A stretch of 64,000 nt of DNA from an uncultured Marinobacterium sp. (GCA_947501565.1 CANMWJ010000003.1:124001-188000); one strand, 5' to 3'; shown: positions 9,120 to 17,996, counted from the first letter of the stretch. Numbers and translations are program-made. Notes: a model not told the origin generated them from the letters alone.

Positions 9120-9388
9120 TAAGGAACCTGCGAACAAGTCCCTTGGGCCTCTGGCTTTCAGAGCAGCCAGAGATCAAGGCAACGATTACAGGCGTACTGG
9201 TTGTCCGGCGAAAATCGTTAACGCAGAGGTCTGACTGCTCTGAATGCCCCATAGGGCGGGCTCTATAACGGCCATCTACTTTGTCGTACAGCTTGGAAAG
9301 GACCAGTCATTCCGCTGCGCTGCCCTTCGCGTATCTGGCCGTTCTATAGCCCGCAAAGAACTTAAGGGACTTATTCGCAGGTTCCCTA
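9120..9388. mobile_element. MITE-like element, copy 1 (269 bp)
   Basis: Bounded by TA dinucleotides and terminal inverted repeats. The left end reads AGGAACCTGCGAACAAGTCC and the right end is its near-perfect complement (GGACTTATTCGCAGGTTCCC). It is homologous along its length to a second copy at 33198-33466 in the opposite orientation, with the same 269-bp length. It encodes no plausible protein. It sits between DUF3422 and hpaR. A MITE mobilised in trans by a TA-targeting transposase is inferred. Confidence 0.8.
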
Positions 9389-9436
9389 ACGACAGCACTT
9401 GAAAACCCTGCACCTTCTCAGGACAATGGTCAACGC

Positions 9437-9451
9437 TAACATATTAACTAA
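9437..9451 (+). promoter_or_regulatory. Putative HpaR operator in front of hpaR
   Basis: TAACATATTAACTAA lies 14 bp before the hpaR ATG. The 13-base core ACATATTAACTAA recurs exactly in the hpaD promoter at 10051-10063. A weak promoter match (TTCTCA 9415, TAACAT 9437, 16-bp spacing) would place it over the -10 box, consistent with autorepression. Confidence 0.55.
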
Positions 9452-9465
9452 ACAGCCCTTTTTAT

Positions 9466-9888
9466 ATGCGTAAGTTTGAAGATTCCATTCCCCTGCAACT
9501 GCTCAAGGCGCGTGAAGCGACCATGAGTTTCTTCCGTCCGATTCTGCAGGAGATCCCCCTGACCGAACAGCAATGGCGCGTTATCCGTGCGCTGAACGAG
9601 TACAAGGAGCTGGAATCCAAACAGCTGGCTGAACGTTGCTGCATCCTCAGCCCCAGCCTCACCGGCATCATCAACCGACTGGAGCAACAGGGTTACATTC
9701 AGCGCCGAAAATCCACTGAAGACCAGCGCCGCGTGCTGATCAGCCTCACCGATCAGGCCAAGGATATGTTTGAGGAGGTGAGCCCTCGCCTGGAGGCGCG
9801 TTACAAAGCGATGGCAGACCAGATCTCCGAAGATAAGCTGGAGCAGCTCAACACCCTGTTGAGTGAGTTATGTAAGCTCAAACCCTGA
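9466..9888 (+). CDS. hpaR: Homoprotocatechuate degradation repressor, MarR family
   Basis: 140 residues with the MarR winged-helix fold: recognition segment LAERCCILSPSLTGIINRLE and wing QGYIQRRKSTEDQRRVLISLT. In HpaR proteins of enterobacteria this repressor controls the hpa meta-cleavage operon and is released by the aromatic substrate. It lies directly upstream of hpaD, has its own terminator, and AT-rich palindromes lie at its own and the other hpa promoters. The regulon assignment is inferred from these sites. Confidence 0.88.
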   Translation: MRKFEDSIPLQLLKAREATMSFFRPILQEIPLTEQQWRVIRALNEYKELESKQLAERCCILSPSLTGIINRLEQQGYIQRRKSTEDQRRVLISLTDQAKDMFEEVSPRLEARYKAMADQISEDKLEQLNTLLSELCKLKP

Positions 9889-9920
9889 GCCCCGCTTACC
9901 ACTCCCCTACTCCATTCTAA

Positions 9921-9945
9921 GCGCCGGTATCTGACCGGCGTTTTT
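9921..9945 (+). terminator. Rho-independent terminator of hpaR
   Basis: Stem CGCCGGT / ACCGGCG followed by TTTTT, 33 bp after the hpaR stop. It separates hpaR from the hpaD transcription unit. Confidence 0.88.
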
Positions 9946-10037
9946 GCATCTGCAGTTTAAGCTGTCTGCTGCAAGCATCTGCGCGTTATCCATTCTGCAC
10001 CGTTAACCCCATCTAACTCTGTGTTGTCGATTAGCTG

Positions 10038-10090
10038 TTGACATTAGATAACATATTAACTAACTTACCAATTAATTAATATATTAACTA
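10038..10090 (+). promoter_or_regulatory. hpaD promoter with two HpaR-type palindromes
   Basis: TTGACA (10038-10043) and TAACTT (10061-10066) with a 17-bp spacer form a sigma70-type promoter. ACATATTAACTAA (10051-10063) overlaps the spacer and -10 box. A second palindrome, ATTAATTAATATATTAACTA, covers 10071-10090, just downstream. This placement would block polymerase when repressor binds. Confidence 0.65.
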
Positions 10091-10208
10091 TAAATTGTTA
10101 TCTCGGTGACCCAACGATCACATATAACCTACGAACCTAAGCGAAGACACAATGCGCTAGAGTTATGTAAGGGATAACGAAAATACATATCCTACGAGGT
10201 AGAGAGAG

Positions 10209-11069
10209 ATGGGCGAAATCGTACTGGCAGCCAAAATTACCCACGTACCAACCATGATTCTGTCGGAGTCGGCAGAAGAAGGGCCACTGCGTGGCTGCCG
10301 TCAGCAGGCGATTGATGGACTAAAAGAGATCGGTCGTCGTGGTCGTGAAGCGGGTGCAGACACCGTTGTAGTTCTGGATACACACTGGCTGGTTAATGCC
10401 GGTTACCACGTGAACTCCAACGAACACTTCAAGGGCAACTACACCAGCCACGAGTTCCCGCACTTCATTCAGAATCTGGAATACGACTTCCCGGGCAATC
10501 CAGCGCTGGGCGACGCAATCGCCGAGAAAGCAACTGAAAAAGAGGTGTTCACCCTCTCCCACCAGGTAGAAAGCCTGGACCTGGAGTACGGCACCGTTGT
10601 CCCACTGCGCTTCATCATGCGTGAAGCACCGGACCTGAAAGTTGTTTCCGTGGCTGGCTGGTGCACTGTGCACAGTCTGGAATCCTCCCGCAAGCTGGGT
10701 GAAGCGATCCTGGAAGCGATCAACGAGAGCGATAGCAAAGTGATGCTGCTGGCATCCGGTTCCCTCTCTCACAAGATCTGGGCGAACGACGACTACGCAG
10801 CTAACAACGGCACCTTCACCATCTCCAGCGAATTCAACCGCCAGATGGACCTGCGCGTTCTGGAACTGTGGGAGAAAGGCGAGATCGCGACCTTCCTGAA
10901 GATGCTGCCTGAATACGCACAGTACTGCAGCGGCGAAGGCGGCATGCACGATACCGCAATGCTGTTCGGCGCACTGGGCTGGGACAAATACGAAGGCAAA
11001 GGCGAGCTGATCGGCGAGTACTTCCCAAGTTCCGGTACTGGTCAGGCCAACGTGGTGTTCTCCCTGTAA
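10209..11069 (+). CDS. hpaD: 3,4-dihydroxyphenylacetate 2,3-dioxygenase
   Basis: 286 residues, the class III (LigB-type) extradiol ring-cleavage dioxygenase. It opens homoprotocatechuate to 5-carboxymethyl-2-hydroxymuconic semialdehyde using a non-heme iron. Visible features are the N-terminal metal-site segment KITHVPTM, the histidine-containing LDTHWLVNAGYHV, and the core LLASGSLSHKIW. The length is normal for the family. ATG 10209 is preceded by a purine-rich stretch (GGTAGAGAGAG). It is the first gene after the HpaR-controlled promoter, with a terminator-like hairpin downstream that may reduce readthrough into the next gene. Confidence 0.93.
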   Translation: MGEIVLAAKITHVPTMILSESAEEGPLRGCRQQAIDGLKEIGRRGREAGADTVVVLDTHWLVNAGYHVNSNEHFKGNYTSHEFPHFIQNLEYDFPGNPALGDAIAEKATEKEVFTLSHQVESLDLEYGTVVPLRFIMREAPDLKVVSVAGWCTVHSLESSRKLGEAILEAINESDSKVMLLASGSLSHKIWANDDYAANNGTFTISSEFNRQMDLRVLELWEKGEIATFLKMLPEYAQYCSGEGGMHDTAMLFGALGWDKYEGKGELIGEYFPSSGTGQANVVFSL

Positions 11070-11098
11070 CGGGACAACTTGAGTTCGAAAGGCAATCC

Positions 11099-11118
11099 GG
11101 GGGCTACGCCCCCTTTTT
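11099..11118 (+). terminator. Terminator-like hairpin after hpaD
   Basis: GGGGG CTACG CCCCC followed by TTTTT, 29 bp after hpaD and 22 bp before the next start. It could terminate hpaD mRNA or only attenuate transcription into the glcG-like gene and gabD. Confidence 0.8.
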
Positions 11119-11139
11119 GATCGATTCAGGAAACAGCAG

Positions 11140-11577
11140 GTGTCAGCAATTACTCTCCATCACAGCGTCAGCACTCAGCTTGCAGTGACCGTTGCAGCCG
11201 CCGCCTGCGACTTTGCAAAACATGAAAACCTGAACATCTGCGTAAGCGTGCTTGACCGTCACGGTCATCCGTTGGCGTTCCAACGCATGCAGGGGGCTCC
11301 ACTGCATTCGATTCAGATTGCAGAAGATAAAGCGTTTACTGCCGTCAGTTTTGGATTTGCAACCCACCTCTGGCAGGAACGACTGAAAGAGAACGGGCAC
11401 TTACGACAGGCTCTGTCGCAACAACCTCGGCTATTGATGATTGGCGGTGGTATGCCACTGATCTGCGACCATGAAAGGGTCGGCGCCATTGGCGTATCCG
11501 GCGCATCGGAACAACAGGACATCGCATGTGCTACTGCCGGGTTAAATACATTTTTAGCGGAGATCCACGATGCTTAA
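11140..11577 (+). CDS. GlcG/HbpS-family (heme-degrading domain) protein
   Basis: 145 residues matching the small GlcG/HbpS family (PF03928): an N-terminal helical part, then VSVLDRHGHPLAFQRMQGAP, and the glycine-rich segment LMIGGGMPLICDHERVGAIGVSG typical of the fold. Members often sit in catabolic operons for glycolate or aromatics, and their biochemical role is mostly unknown. It starts with GTG preceded by AGGAAA. It lies between hpaD and the aldehyde dehydrogenase, in the same direction, so an accessory role in homoprotocatechuate use is likely. Confidence 0.82.
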   Translation: MSAITLHHSVSTQLAVTVAAAACDFAKHENLNICVSVLDRHGHPLAFQRMQGAPLHSIQIAEDKAFTAVSFGFATHLWQERLKENGHLRQALSQQPRLLMIGGGMPLICDHERVGAIGVSGASEQQDIACATAGLNTFLAEIHDA

Positions 11578-11698
11578 CGTAACGTCCTTCTATCCCATCG
11601 CCGATAAGCCTGAAACGCCCATTCTGGACCAGCTTCAATGCAAAACATCACGGGTTACAGGCGCACATAAAACTGCAAGAGAGACCAATAAAAAATGA
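11570..11698 (+). CDS. Possible 42-aa translationally coupled ORF
   Basis: The ATG lies within the last codons of the glcG-like gene and the TGA overlaps the ATG of gabD (ATGA), so the frame exactly bridges the two genes. The product (starts MLNVTSFYPIADKPE, ends TARETNKK) resembles nothing I know. The tight overlaps are what one sees for coupled genes, but a chance open frame is equally possible. Confidence 0.25.
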   Translation: MLNVTSFYPIADKPETPILDQLQCKTSRVTGAHKTARETNKK

Positions 11699-13152
11699 GC
11701 ATTCAGTTAAAAGACAACAGCCTGCTGAAAACCCAGGCATACATCGATGGTCAGTGGGTTGACGGTGACACCGGTGCAACCTTCGAAGTGCGTAACCCTG
11801 CTACCGGCGAAGTTCTGGCAAACGTTGCCAGCGTAGGTGCAGACGAGACTAAACGTGCCATCGATGCCGCTGAAAAAGCGATGGCCTCCTGGAAAGCGCT
11901 GCCAGCTAAATCCCGCTCCGACATCCTTGAGCGCTGGTACAACCTGATGCTGGAAAACCAGGACGACCTGGCGATCCTGATGACTGCTGAACAGGGTAAG
12001 CCGCTGTTCGAATCCCGCGGCGAAGTCATGTATGGCGCATCTTTCATGAAATGGTTTGCTGAAGAAGGTAAGCGTGTATACGGCGATGTGCTGCCGTCTA
12101 CCGCTGACCGTCGCAGCATCGTGATCAAACAGCCTGTCGGTGTTGTGGCTGCGATCACGCCGTGGAACTTCCCGAACGCGATGATTACCCGCAAGGTGGC
12201 TCCTGCGCTGGCGGTCGGTTGTGCGATCGTACTGAAACCAGCGGCTGAAACGCCACTGTCTGCTCTGGCGCTGGCTGAACTGGGTGAGCGCGCGGGTGTT
12301 CCGGCGGGTCTGTTCAGCGTGCTGCCAAGTGCGAATGCGTCTGCAGTGGGTGGTGAGATGACTTCCAACCCAACCGTTAAGAAACTGACTTTCACCGGTT
12401 CTACCGGTGTGGGCAAGCTGCTGATAAAGCAGTGTGCGGATACCGTTAAACGCACCTCCATGGAGCTGGGCGGTAACGCACCAGTCATCGTATTTGATGA
12501 TGCGGATCTGGATAAAGCCGTTGCAGGCGCCCTGACCTCCAAGTACCGCAACTCCGGCCAGACCTGTATCTGTGCTAACCGTCTGTTGGTGCAGGACGGT
12601 ATCTACGATGCGTTCGTTGAGAAGTTTACTGCAGCCGTAAAAGAGTTCCGGATCGGTAACGGCTTGGAAGAGAGCACCACTCACGGTCCGGTAATCACGG
12701 AGAAAGCCGTGGCGGATATCCACGCGAAAGTGGCAGCTGCCGTCGAGCAGGGTGCAACCGTCGAAACGGGCGGTCAGCTGAGCGAGCTGGGCTCCCACTT
12801 CTACGAGCCAACCGTACTGACCAACGTAACCGCAGACATGCCTCTGTTCAAAGAGGAGATCTTTGGTCCGGTTGCGCCGGTATTTAAGTTCGGCACCGAA
12901 GAGGAAGCGATCGCGATGGCGAACGATACCGAATTCGGTCTGGCATCTTATGTCTACACCAACGACCTGGGCCGCGTATGGCGCGTATCCGAAGGTATCG
13001 ACTACGGCATGGTGGGCGTGAACGAAACAGCGATCAGCTCCGAGATCATCCCGTTTGGTGGTGTTAAAGAGTCTGGTCAGGGCCGTGAAGGTTCCAAGTA
13101 CGGCCTGGATGATTATCTGGAAACAAAATACATCTGCATCGGCGGCCTTTAA
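11695..13152 (+). CDS. gabD: NAD(P)-dependent succinate-semialdehyde dehydrogenase
   Basis: 485 residues, full-length aldehyde dehydrogenase of the GabD type. The oxyanion/NAD segment ITPWNFPNAMITRKVAPAL, TGSTGVGKLL, the catalytic glutamate in MELGGNAPV and the catalytic cysteine in SGQTCICANR are all present. In this context it oxidises succinic semialdehyde, one product of HpaI, to succinate and so joins the pathway to the TCA cycle. It lies in the hpaD cluster and is followed by the remnant of a second aldehyde dehydrogenase. Confidence 0.9.
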   Translation: MSIQLKDNSLLKTQAYIDGQWVDGDTGATFEVRNPATGEVLANVASVGADETKRAIDAAEKAMASWKALPAKSRSDILERWYNLMLENQDDLAILMTAEQGKPLFESRGEVMYGASFMKWFAEEGKRVYGDVLPSTADRRSIVIKQPVGVVAAITPWNFPNAMITRKVAPALAVGCAIVLKPAAETPLSALALAELGERAGVPAGLFSVLPSANASAVGGEMTSNPTVKKLTFTGSTGVGKLLIKQCADTVKRTSMELGGNAPVIVFDDADLDKAVAGALTSKYRNSGQTCICANRLLVQDGIYDAFVEKFTAAVKEFRIGNGLEESTTHGPVITEKAVADIHAKVAAAVEQGATVETGGQLSELGSHFYEPTVLTNVTADMPLFKEEIFGPVAPVFKFGTEEEAIAMANDTEFGLASYVYTNDLGRVWRVSEGIDYGMVGVNETAISSEIIPFGGVKESGQGREGSKYGLDDYLETKYICIGGL

Positions 13153-13153
13153 G

Positions 13154-13339
13154 GTGCAGAAAGCCCGGGATGAGCTGTCAGTGGGTAGAGTTGTGATCAG
13201 TGACGTACAGTCCTGGCGTGTGGACCACATGCCGTACGGCGGTGCGAAAGACAGCAGCCTGGGCCGTGAAGGTATCCGTTATGCCATCGAAGATATAACG
13301 GAGATCCGCCTGATGGTATTGCGCGATCCCCAGGCTTAA
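13154..13339 (+). pseudogene. C-terminal remnant of another aldehyde dehydrogenase
   Basis: The frame after the gabD stop encodes about 61 residues including VGRVVISDVQSWRVDHMPYG and GLGREG-like SLGREGIRYAIEDITE. This is the C-terminal end of a different aldehyde dehydrogenase subfamily (phosphonoacetaldehyde/glyceraldehyde-3-phosphate dehydrogenase-like, normally RVDHMPYGGVKDSG...GREG). The catalytic and cofactor domains are absent. It is not the same subfamily as the adjacent gabD, so a lost second gene rather than a duplicated tail is the better reading. Confidence 0.75.
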
Positions 13340-13474
13340 TCGCCTGAGGCTGTCAGCGCTACTCCAGACAGCGTTGACAGCCAACCCTTAACAGCGATAC
13401 TCCTTAAGCTGTACGTGACGAGTGCCGCCTTTCTTCTCGTCACTTTTTTCACTCTGTTAGATCCGGGAACCTAG

Positions 13475-14680
13475 TTGCAAACAACCACCCAGACTCCAAC
13501 TAAACCTGCCATTCAGCCTCCACCGATTCCGCTGCTCACGCTGATCGCCATGGCCAGCCCGCTGGCGCTGAACGCCTTTATCCCGGCGATGCCCGACGTG
13601 GCACGCGATCTTGGTCAGCAGATCGGTACCATTCAGCTCACCTTTACCCTCTATCTGCTTACACTGGCGATCGGTCAGCTGATCTGCGGTCCGTTGTCGG
13701 ATTACTTCGGCCGCCGCCCGGTACTGCTTGTGGGGCTGGCTTTGCATCTGGTCGGCAGTTTGCTGGGGGCGACCGCTGACGATATTACCCAGTTGATTTC
13801 AGGCCGTATCCTTCAGGCCTTGGGCGGCAGTGCAGGCATGGTGCTGGTCCGTACAATTTTGCTGGATGTATATGGTCGCGAAGGCGCCGCAGGCAGGATG
13901 GGATACGTGGTAATGGCTATCGCCATTGCCCAGGCGATAGCCCCCACCATGGGCGGTTATATCAACCTCTGGTTCGACTGGCACAGTATCTTCTACCTGT
14001 CGCTGCTGATCAGTACGCTGATCTGGTTACTGGCCCTTTGGCGCCTGCCGGAAACCGGCACGGAGAAAACGACTTCACTTGGCGTACTGCCGATCCTCAA
14101 CCAGTACAAAGCGGTGCTGCGCCTGCCACCCTATCTGGGGTATACCCTCTCCACCACCTTTATCGCCTGCGCCTTCTACCTGTTTGTCGGCAGCATGCCC
14201 TATATCGTGGTGGACCAACTCGGCGGTACCTCGGCGGATTTCGGTAACTGGTTCCTCTGTGTCTCACTGGCATTTATGGCGGGCAGCTTCCTCTCTACCC
14301 GCATCTCCAAACGCCTGCGCATCGACAACATGATCCGCCTAGGCAACGGCTTGTCGCTGCTGGGCGGCGCGATTCTGTTGCTCTTCGCTTTACTGGATCA
14401 CTGGCACTACACCACCCTGTTCCTGCCGATGGCTCTGCTCACCTTTGGCCGCGGTATGAGCCAACCCAACGCACAGCTGGCCGCGATCAGCTGCTCCACC
14501 AGCACGGCCGGTACCGCCTCTGGCCTGATGGGTTTTATCCAGCTGCTGACCGGTTCAGCGGTGGCGCAATCGATTCCTTTCCTTATGGACACAAGTGTTG
14601 TGCTCCTGATCGCATTTATCTTTTTAGCCCCACTCTTATCATGGGTATCACACAGATACGCGATAAGGCATTCAGAATAA
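13475..14680 (+). CDS. MFS multidrug efflux transporter, Bcr/CflA type
   Basis: 401 residues with 12 membrane helices. The Bcr/CflA signature is clear: FIPAMPDVARDLG in the first loop, the motif-A segment GPLSDYFGRRPVLLVGL and SGRILQALGGSAGMVL in helix 4. These proton-driven inner-membrane exporters remove drugs or small metabolites. The start is TTG at 13475. It is followed 23 bp later by the membrane gene at 14704 in the same direction and may form an operon with it. Confidence 0.88.
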   Translation: MQTTTQTPTKPAIQPPPIPLLTLIAMASPLALNAFIPAMPDVARDLGQQIGTIQLTFTLYLLTLAIGQLICGPLSDYFGRRPVLLVGLALHLVGSLLGATADDITQLISGRILQALGGSAGMVLVRTILLDVYGREGAAGRMGYVVMAIAIAQAIAPTMGGYINLWFDWHSIFYLSLLISTLIWLLALWRLPETGTEKTTSLGVLPILNQYKAVLRLPPYLGYTLSTTFIACAFYLFVGSMPYIVVDQLGGTSADFGNWFLCVSLAFMAGSFLSTRISKRLRIDNMIRLGNGLSLLGGAILLLFALLDHWHYTTLFLPMALLTFGRGMSQPNAQLAAISCSTSTAGTASGLMGFIQLLTGSAVAQSIPFLMDTSVVLLIAFIFLAPLLSWVSHRYAIRHSE

Positions 14681-14703
14681 CCACCTAGAGATACCCCACG
14701 ACC

Positions 14704-15435
14704 GTGACAACTCCGTCCGCATTCAAAGGTTCCGACCTGATCTTTCTGCTGTTTTCCGCAGCCCTTCTCTCCCCTCTTGTATGGCTGGATGATCCAGCTG
14801 GCGCCCTGAAAGCGGCAAACCACAGCTACCCGCTAATGGCGAGTTTTATCAAGTTTGCGATCCTGGCGACCTACGGCGAAGTGTTGGGGCTGAGAATCAT
14901 CTCCGGTCACTATCCACTGGCAACCTTTGGTGTACTACCCAAAGCGGTGGTATGGGGTGTCTTTGGTATCTGTATCAAACTCTGCTTTGTGGTCTACGTT
15001 TCGGGTGTGCCGATGGCACTGAAATTGTTGGGTATGGAGCATGCAGCGGCCGCGCTGGCTGGACCTCTCTCTCTGGATAAGTTTACGGTCGCCTTCGCGA
15101 TCAGCGTTTCAATGAACCTGACCTTCGGCGTCTGGCTGATGACCTTCCACAAGATCACCGACCTGCATATCAGCAGCCACGGCGGTCGTATGACCAGCCT
15201 GATCAGCCCGGTACACTTCGGTACCATCCTCAGCGAAATCAACTGGAACCGGCTCTGGTCCTTTGTCCTGAAGAAAACCATCCCCCTGTTCTGGATCCCC
15301 TGCCACACCCTTACCTTTATGTTACCGGGCGAGTTCCGCGTGCTCTTCGCGGCCCTGTTGGGGGTCGTCCTCGGCTTAATACTAGCGTTTGGTCAGAAAG
15401 AGCCAGCGCCCAAAAACAGGGCACCTGCTGTATGA
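14704..15435 (+). CDS. Integral membrane protein, Mpv17/PMP22-like C-terminus
   Basis: 243 residues with about 5-6 membrane helices, GTG start. The C-terminal stretch FWIPCHTLTFMLPGEFRVLF resembles the conserved Mpv17/PMP22 motif (W-x-P-x-x-x-x-x-F-x-x-V-P-x-x-x-R-V), and the preceding tryptophan-rich linker (INWNRLWSFVLKK) fits as well. Family membership is my inference from motif similarity. Its function in bacteria is unknown. It probably shares a transcript with the MFS exporter upstream. Confidence 0.55.
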   Translation: MTTPSAFKGSDLIFLLFSAALLSPLVWLDDPAGALKAANHSYPLMASFIKFAILATYGEVLGLRIISGHYPLATFGVLPKAVVWGVFGICIKLCFVVYVSGVPMALKLLGMEHAAAALAGPLSLDKFTVAFAISVSMNLTFGVWLMTFHKITDLHISSHGGRMTSLISPVHFGTILSEINWNRLWSFVLKKTIPLFWIPCHTLTFMLPGEFRVLFAALLGVVLGLILAFGQKEPAPKNRAPAV

Positions 15436-15560
15436 ATTTTCACCTCGGGCTTGTTTAAATCAAGGTTTTGAACCGCTCGCTCAGTAAACTTGAACGGAAA
15501 GGTTGCTCCTGATTTAGAACGGTGCTTGAATGTCGAAAACCAAGGGGATAAGAGCAGCAC

Positions 15561-16775
15561 ATGGAAGCACCCTCTACAGACATTCTGATGGCTCGCCAGC
15601 CGATCTTTGACAGGGAAATGCGCGTTGTCGCGTATGAGTTGTTATACAGATCATCTGGCACTAACGCCGCACAGATCTTCGATGGTAACCAGGCCACATC
15701 CGACGTTCTCGTCAGCAACTTCACCAGCATCTTTGATAACGGTACCCAACGTTCGGTACCGGCGTTTATCAACCTTACCGAAGACATCATTAGCAGCAAC
15801 AAGCTGCCATCGCTGGATAACAAGCAGGTGGTGCTGGAGGTACTGGAAGACGTTGAAGTTACCGAGGCAGTGGTTGAGTCTATCAAGAACCTGGCTGCCG
15901 CAGGTTACCGCATTGCGCTAGACGACTTTGAATACACCCCGGCGCATGATCCCCTTCTGCATCTGGCTCAGATCGTCAAAGTCGATCTGACGATCACCCG
16001 TGGCGACGATCTGGTAAAACTGGTTCAGCAACTACGCCCGTTTAAGGTCGCGTTGCTGGCGGAAAAGATCGAAACCAAGGAAGAGTTCCGCCAGTGTATC
16101 GACCTTGGTTTTAAGCTGTTTCAGGGCTATTTCCTCTCCCGACCGCAGATCATCGAAGGCCGTAAGATCGCGGACAACGAGATCGTGCTGCTGGAGCTGA
16201 TGTCAGCTCTGGATGATCCGCGTGCTACACCGGAGATGCTGGAAAAGATCATCATCCGCGATCCGAATCTCACGCTGAAACTGCTGCGCATCGTTAACTC
16301 ATCGCGTTACGCGCTGGTGAACAAGATCGAAAGCCTGTCCCAGGCGATTGTGATGATCGGCCTGAACGAGATTAAGAAGTGGACTGCGCTGATCTCACTC
16401 TCCAACAACAGCAACAAACCTTCAGAGCTGACACGCCAGACCCTGATCACCAGCCACATGTGTGAGTTGATCGCGGAACAAACACCAGGCGTGAACGCCA
16501 GCTCTGCTTTCCTCGTCGGCATGTTATCCAACCTGCACGTGGTGCTCGATATCTCCAAAGAGGAGCTGATGGAACGCCTGCCGATGAGTGACGAGATTAC
16601 CGGCGCACTGACTGAACGTGCCGGACCTCTGGGTGGGATTCTACGCAACAGTGAAAACTATATGAACGCGAAGTGGGAGGAGCTGGACGGTGTTATCGAT
16701 TGCCATCTCTACATGACCGCGTATAACGAAAGCGTTAGCTGGGCCAGCGAAACCATGCAGCTGATGCACCCCTGA
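15561..16775 (+). CDS. EAL-HDOD signalling protein with degenerate EAL (YuxH/CdgJ type)
   Basis: 404 residues. The N-terminal EAL-like domain (about 5-205) starts MARQPIFDREMRVVAYELLY, where the catalytic EAL triplet is replaced by ELL and the DDFGTG motif is reduced to DDFEY, so c-di-GMP hydrolysis is unlikely. The C-terminal HDOD domain (about 205-395) includes IVNSSRYALVNKIESLSQAI. Proteins of this layout act in motility and c-di-GMP signalling through protein contacts. A separate HDOD gene follows 196 bp downstream. Confidence 0.88.
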   Translation: MEAPSTDILMARQPIFDREMRVVAYELLYRSSGTNAAQIFDGNQATSDVLVSNFTSIFDNGTQRSVPAFINLTEDIISSNKLPSLDNKQVVLEVLEDVEVTEAVVESIKNLAAAGYRIALDDFEYTPAHDPLLHLAQIVKVDLTITRGDDLVKLVQQLRPFKVALLAEKIETKEEFRQCIDLGFKLFQGYFLSRPQIIEGRKIADNEIVLLELMSALDDPRATPEMLEKIIIRDPNLTLKLLRIVNSSRYALVNKIESLSQAIVMIGLNEIKKWTALISLSNNSNKPSELTRQTLITSHMCELIAEQTPGVNASSAFLVGMLSNLHVVLDISKEELMERLPMSDEITGALTERAGPLGGILRNSENYMNAKWEELDGVIDCHLYMTAYNESVSWASETMQLMHP

Positions 16776-16971
16776 GCGGGCAACCCAAAGAAACAACCTG
16801 CCTTCAATGACTCATCTGTATCAATGAGACTAGAGGCCTGACAATGTAACGGGCACAGCGTAAGGCCCGAACGTTTTTAACCGTACCTGTAGCGGCAGGT
16901 TTGACAATGATCTGTTATAGCAACGACGCTCAGCGTCTTATCTGTCGCATCTCTTTCCAGATTTACTGATT

Positions 16972-17814
16972 ATGCTGACCAAACCCGATCTGTCTGCAGT
17001 TTTAGAAGCGATCCCCGCGGATATCTATATCCCGCCTCAACCGGCTGTGCTTGCACAGCTGCAGGAGGAGATCAGCAAGGAGGGTTGCAATGCAGAGAGC
17101 ATGGCCCAACTGCTCAGCCATGACGTCGCGATCTCCGCGACCATCTTAAAGACCGTCAACTCCCCCTATTTCGGCCTGCGGCATAAGGTTCAATCGATCG
17201 CTCACGCCATCTCCATGCTGGGCATTGAACCAACCAGAGACCTGGTAGCCAGCCTTTTGTTACGTAAGGAGTTTAAGGCCAAAGGGATCGGTTTCCCTCG
17301 TTTCTGGGATTCCGCCTCCAACATTGCCGACCTGTCCGCTTTTACCGCTAAGCGACTGGGATTGCTGCCTGCCGATCTGCCTTTTACGCTGGGCCTGTTC
17401 CACGATGTGGGTATTCCGCTGATGGCGCAGCAGTACCCGGACTATCTGGATGTACTCAAGCAAGCAAATGAATCGGACAGCACGCTGTTTACGGATAGAG
17501 AAAACGAACAGTATGACGTTGATCACGCCATCATCGCTTGTGCAGTAACTCTTGAATGGGGGATCTCAGAATCTGTCCGGGACATCATCCTGTATCACCA
17601 CGAAGTGGATGATTTCTATTACTTCGATTCGTCAGAGAACAAAGAGCAGAGCAAGCTGCTTTCGATTCTCAAAATCGCAGAGTTAGGTAACAGCCTCATG
17701 CGTACCGGCTTGCCGGATCCCGACTGGACCCGATTTGGTAAAAGTATCACCGAGTTTCTAGGCGTTACCGAAGAGGATATCTACGCACTGATCGAAGAGT
17801 TCAAGCAGCTCTGA
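16972..17814 (+). CDS. HDOD domain protein
   Basis: 280 residues, with an HDOD domain filling most of the protein: IPPQPAVLAQLQEEISKEG, TILKTVNSPYFGLRHKVQSI and a histidine-containing HDVGIPLM. HDOD resembles the HD phosphohydrolase fold but lacks its full metal site and usually serves as a regulatory scaffold in stress, motility or second-messenger signalling. It lies downstream of the EAL-HDOD gene in the same orientation. Confidence 0.85.
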   Translation: MLTKPDLSAVLEAIPADIYIPPQPAVLAQLQEEISKEGCNAESMAQLLSHDVAISATILKTVNSPYFGLRHKVQSIAHAISMLGIEPTRDLVASLLLRKEFKAKGIGFPRFWDSASNIADLSAFTAKRLGLLPADLPFTLGLFHDVGIPLMAQQYPDYLDVLKQANESDSTLFTDRENEQYDVDHAIIACAVTLEWGISESVRDIILYHHEVDDFYYFDSSENKEQSKLLSILKIAELGNSLMRTGLPDPDWTRFGKSITEFLGVTEEDIYALIEEFKQL

Positions 17815-17996
17815 ATCTGCCCTGGCCTCTTACACGGCTAACCTTGCAGAGATAGTTTGCGGGGAATGGTTTTGCAGGGCGACTTTTGGCGGGGATAAGC
17901 TTGAGGGCGATCTAACGTATAACAACGTCTTGAGCGAACAGAAAACTATCGCAGCACCGTCCAGGCGCTGCGATTGATACGCGCAGTCAGGATGAC

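Noticed and set aside
11707-13230. 507-codon frame antisense to gabD
   Set aside because: Mirror frame of a conserved dehydrogenase; no protein family resemblance.
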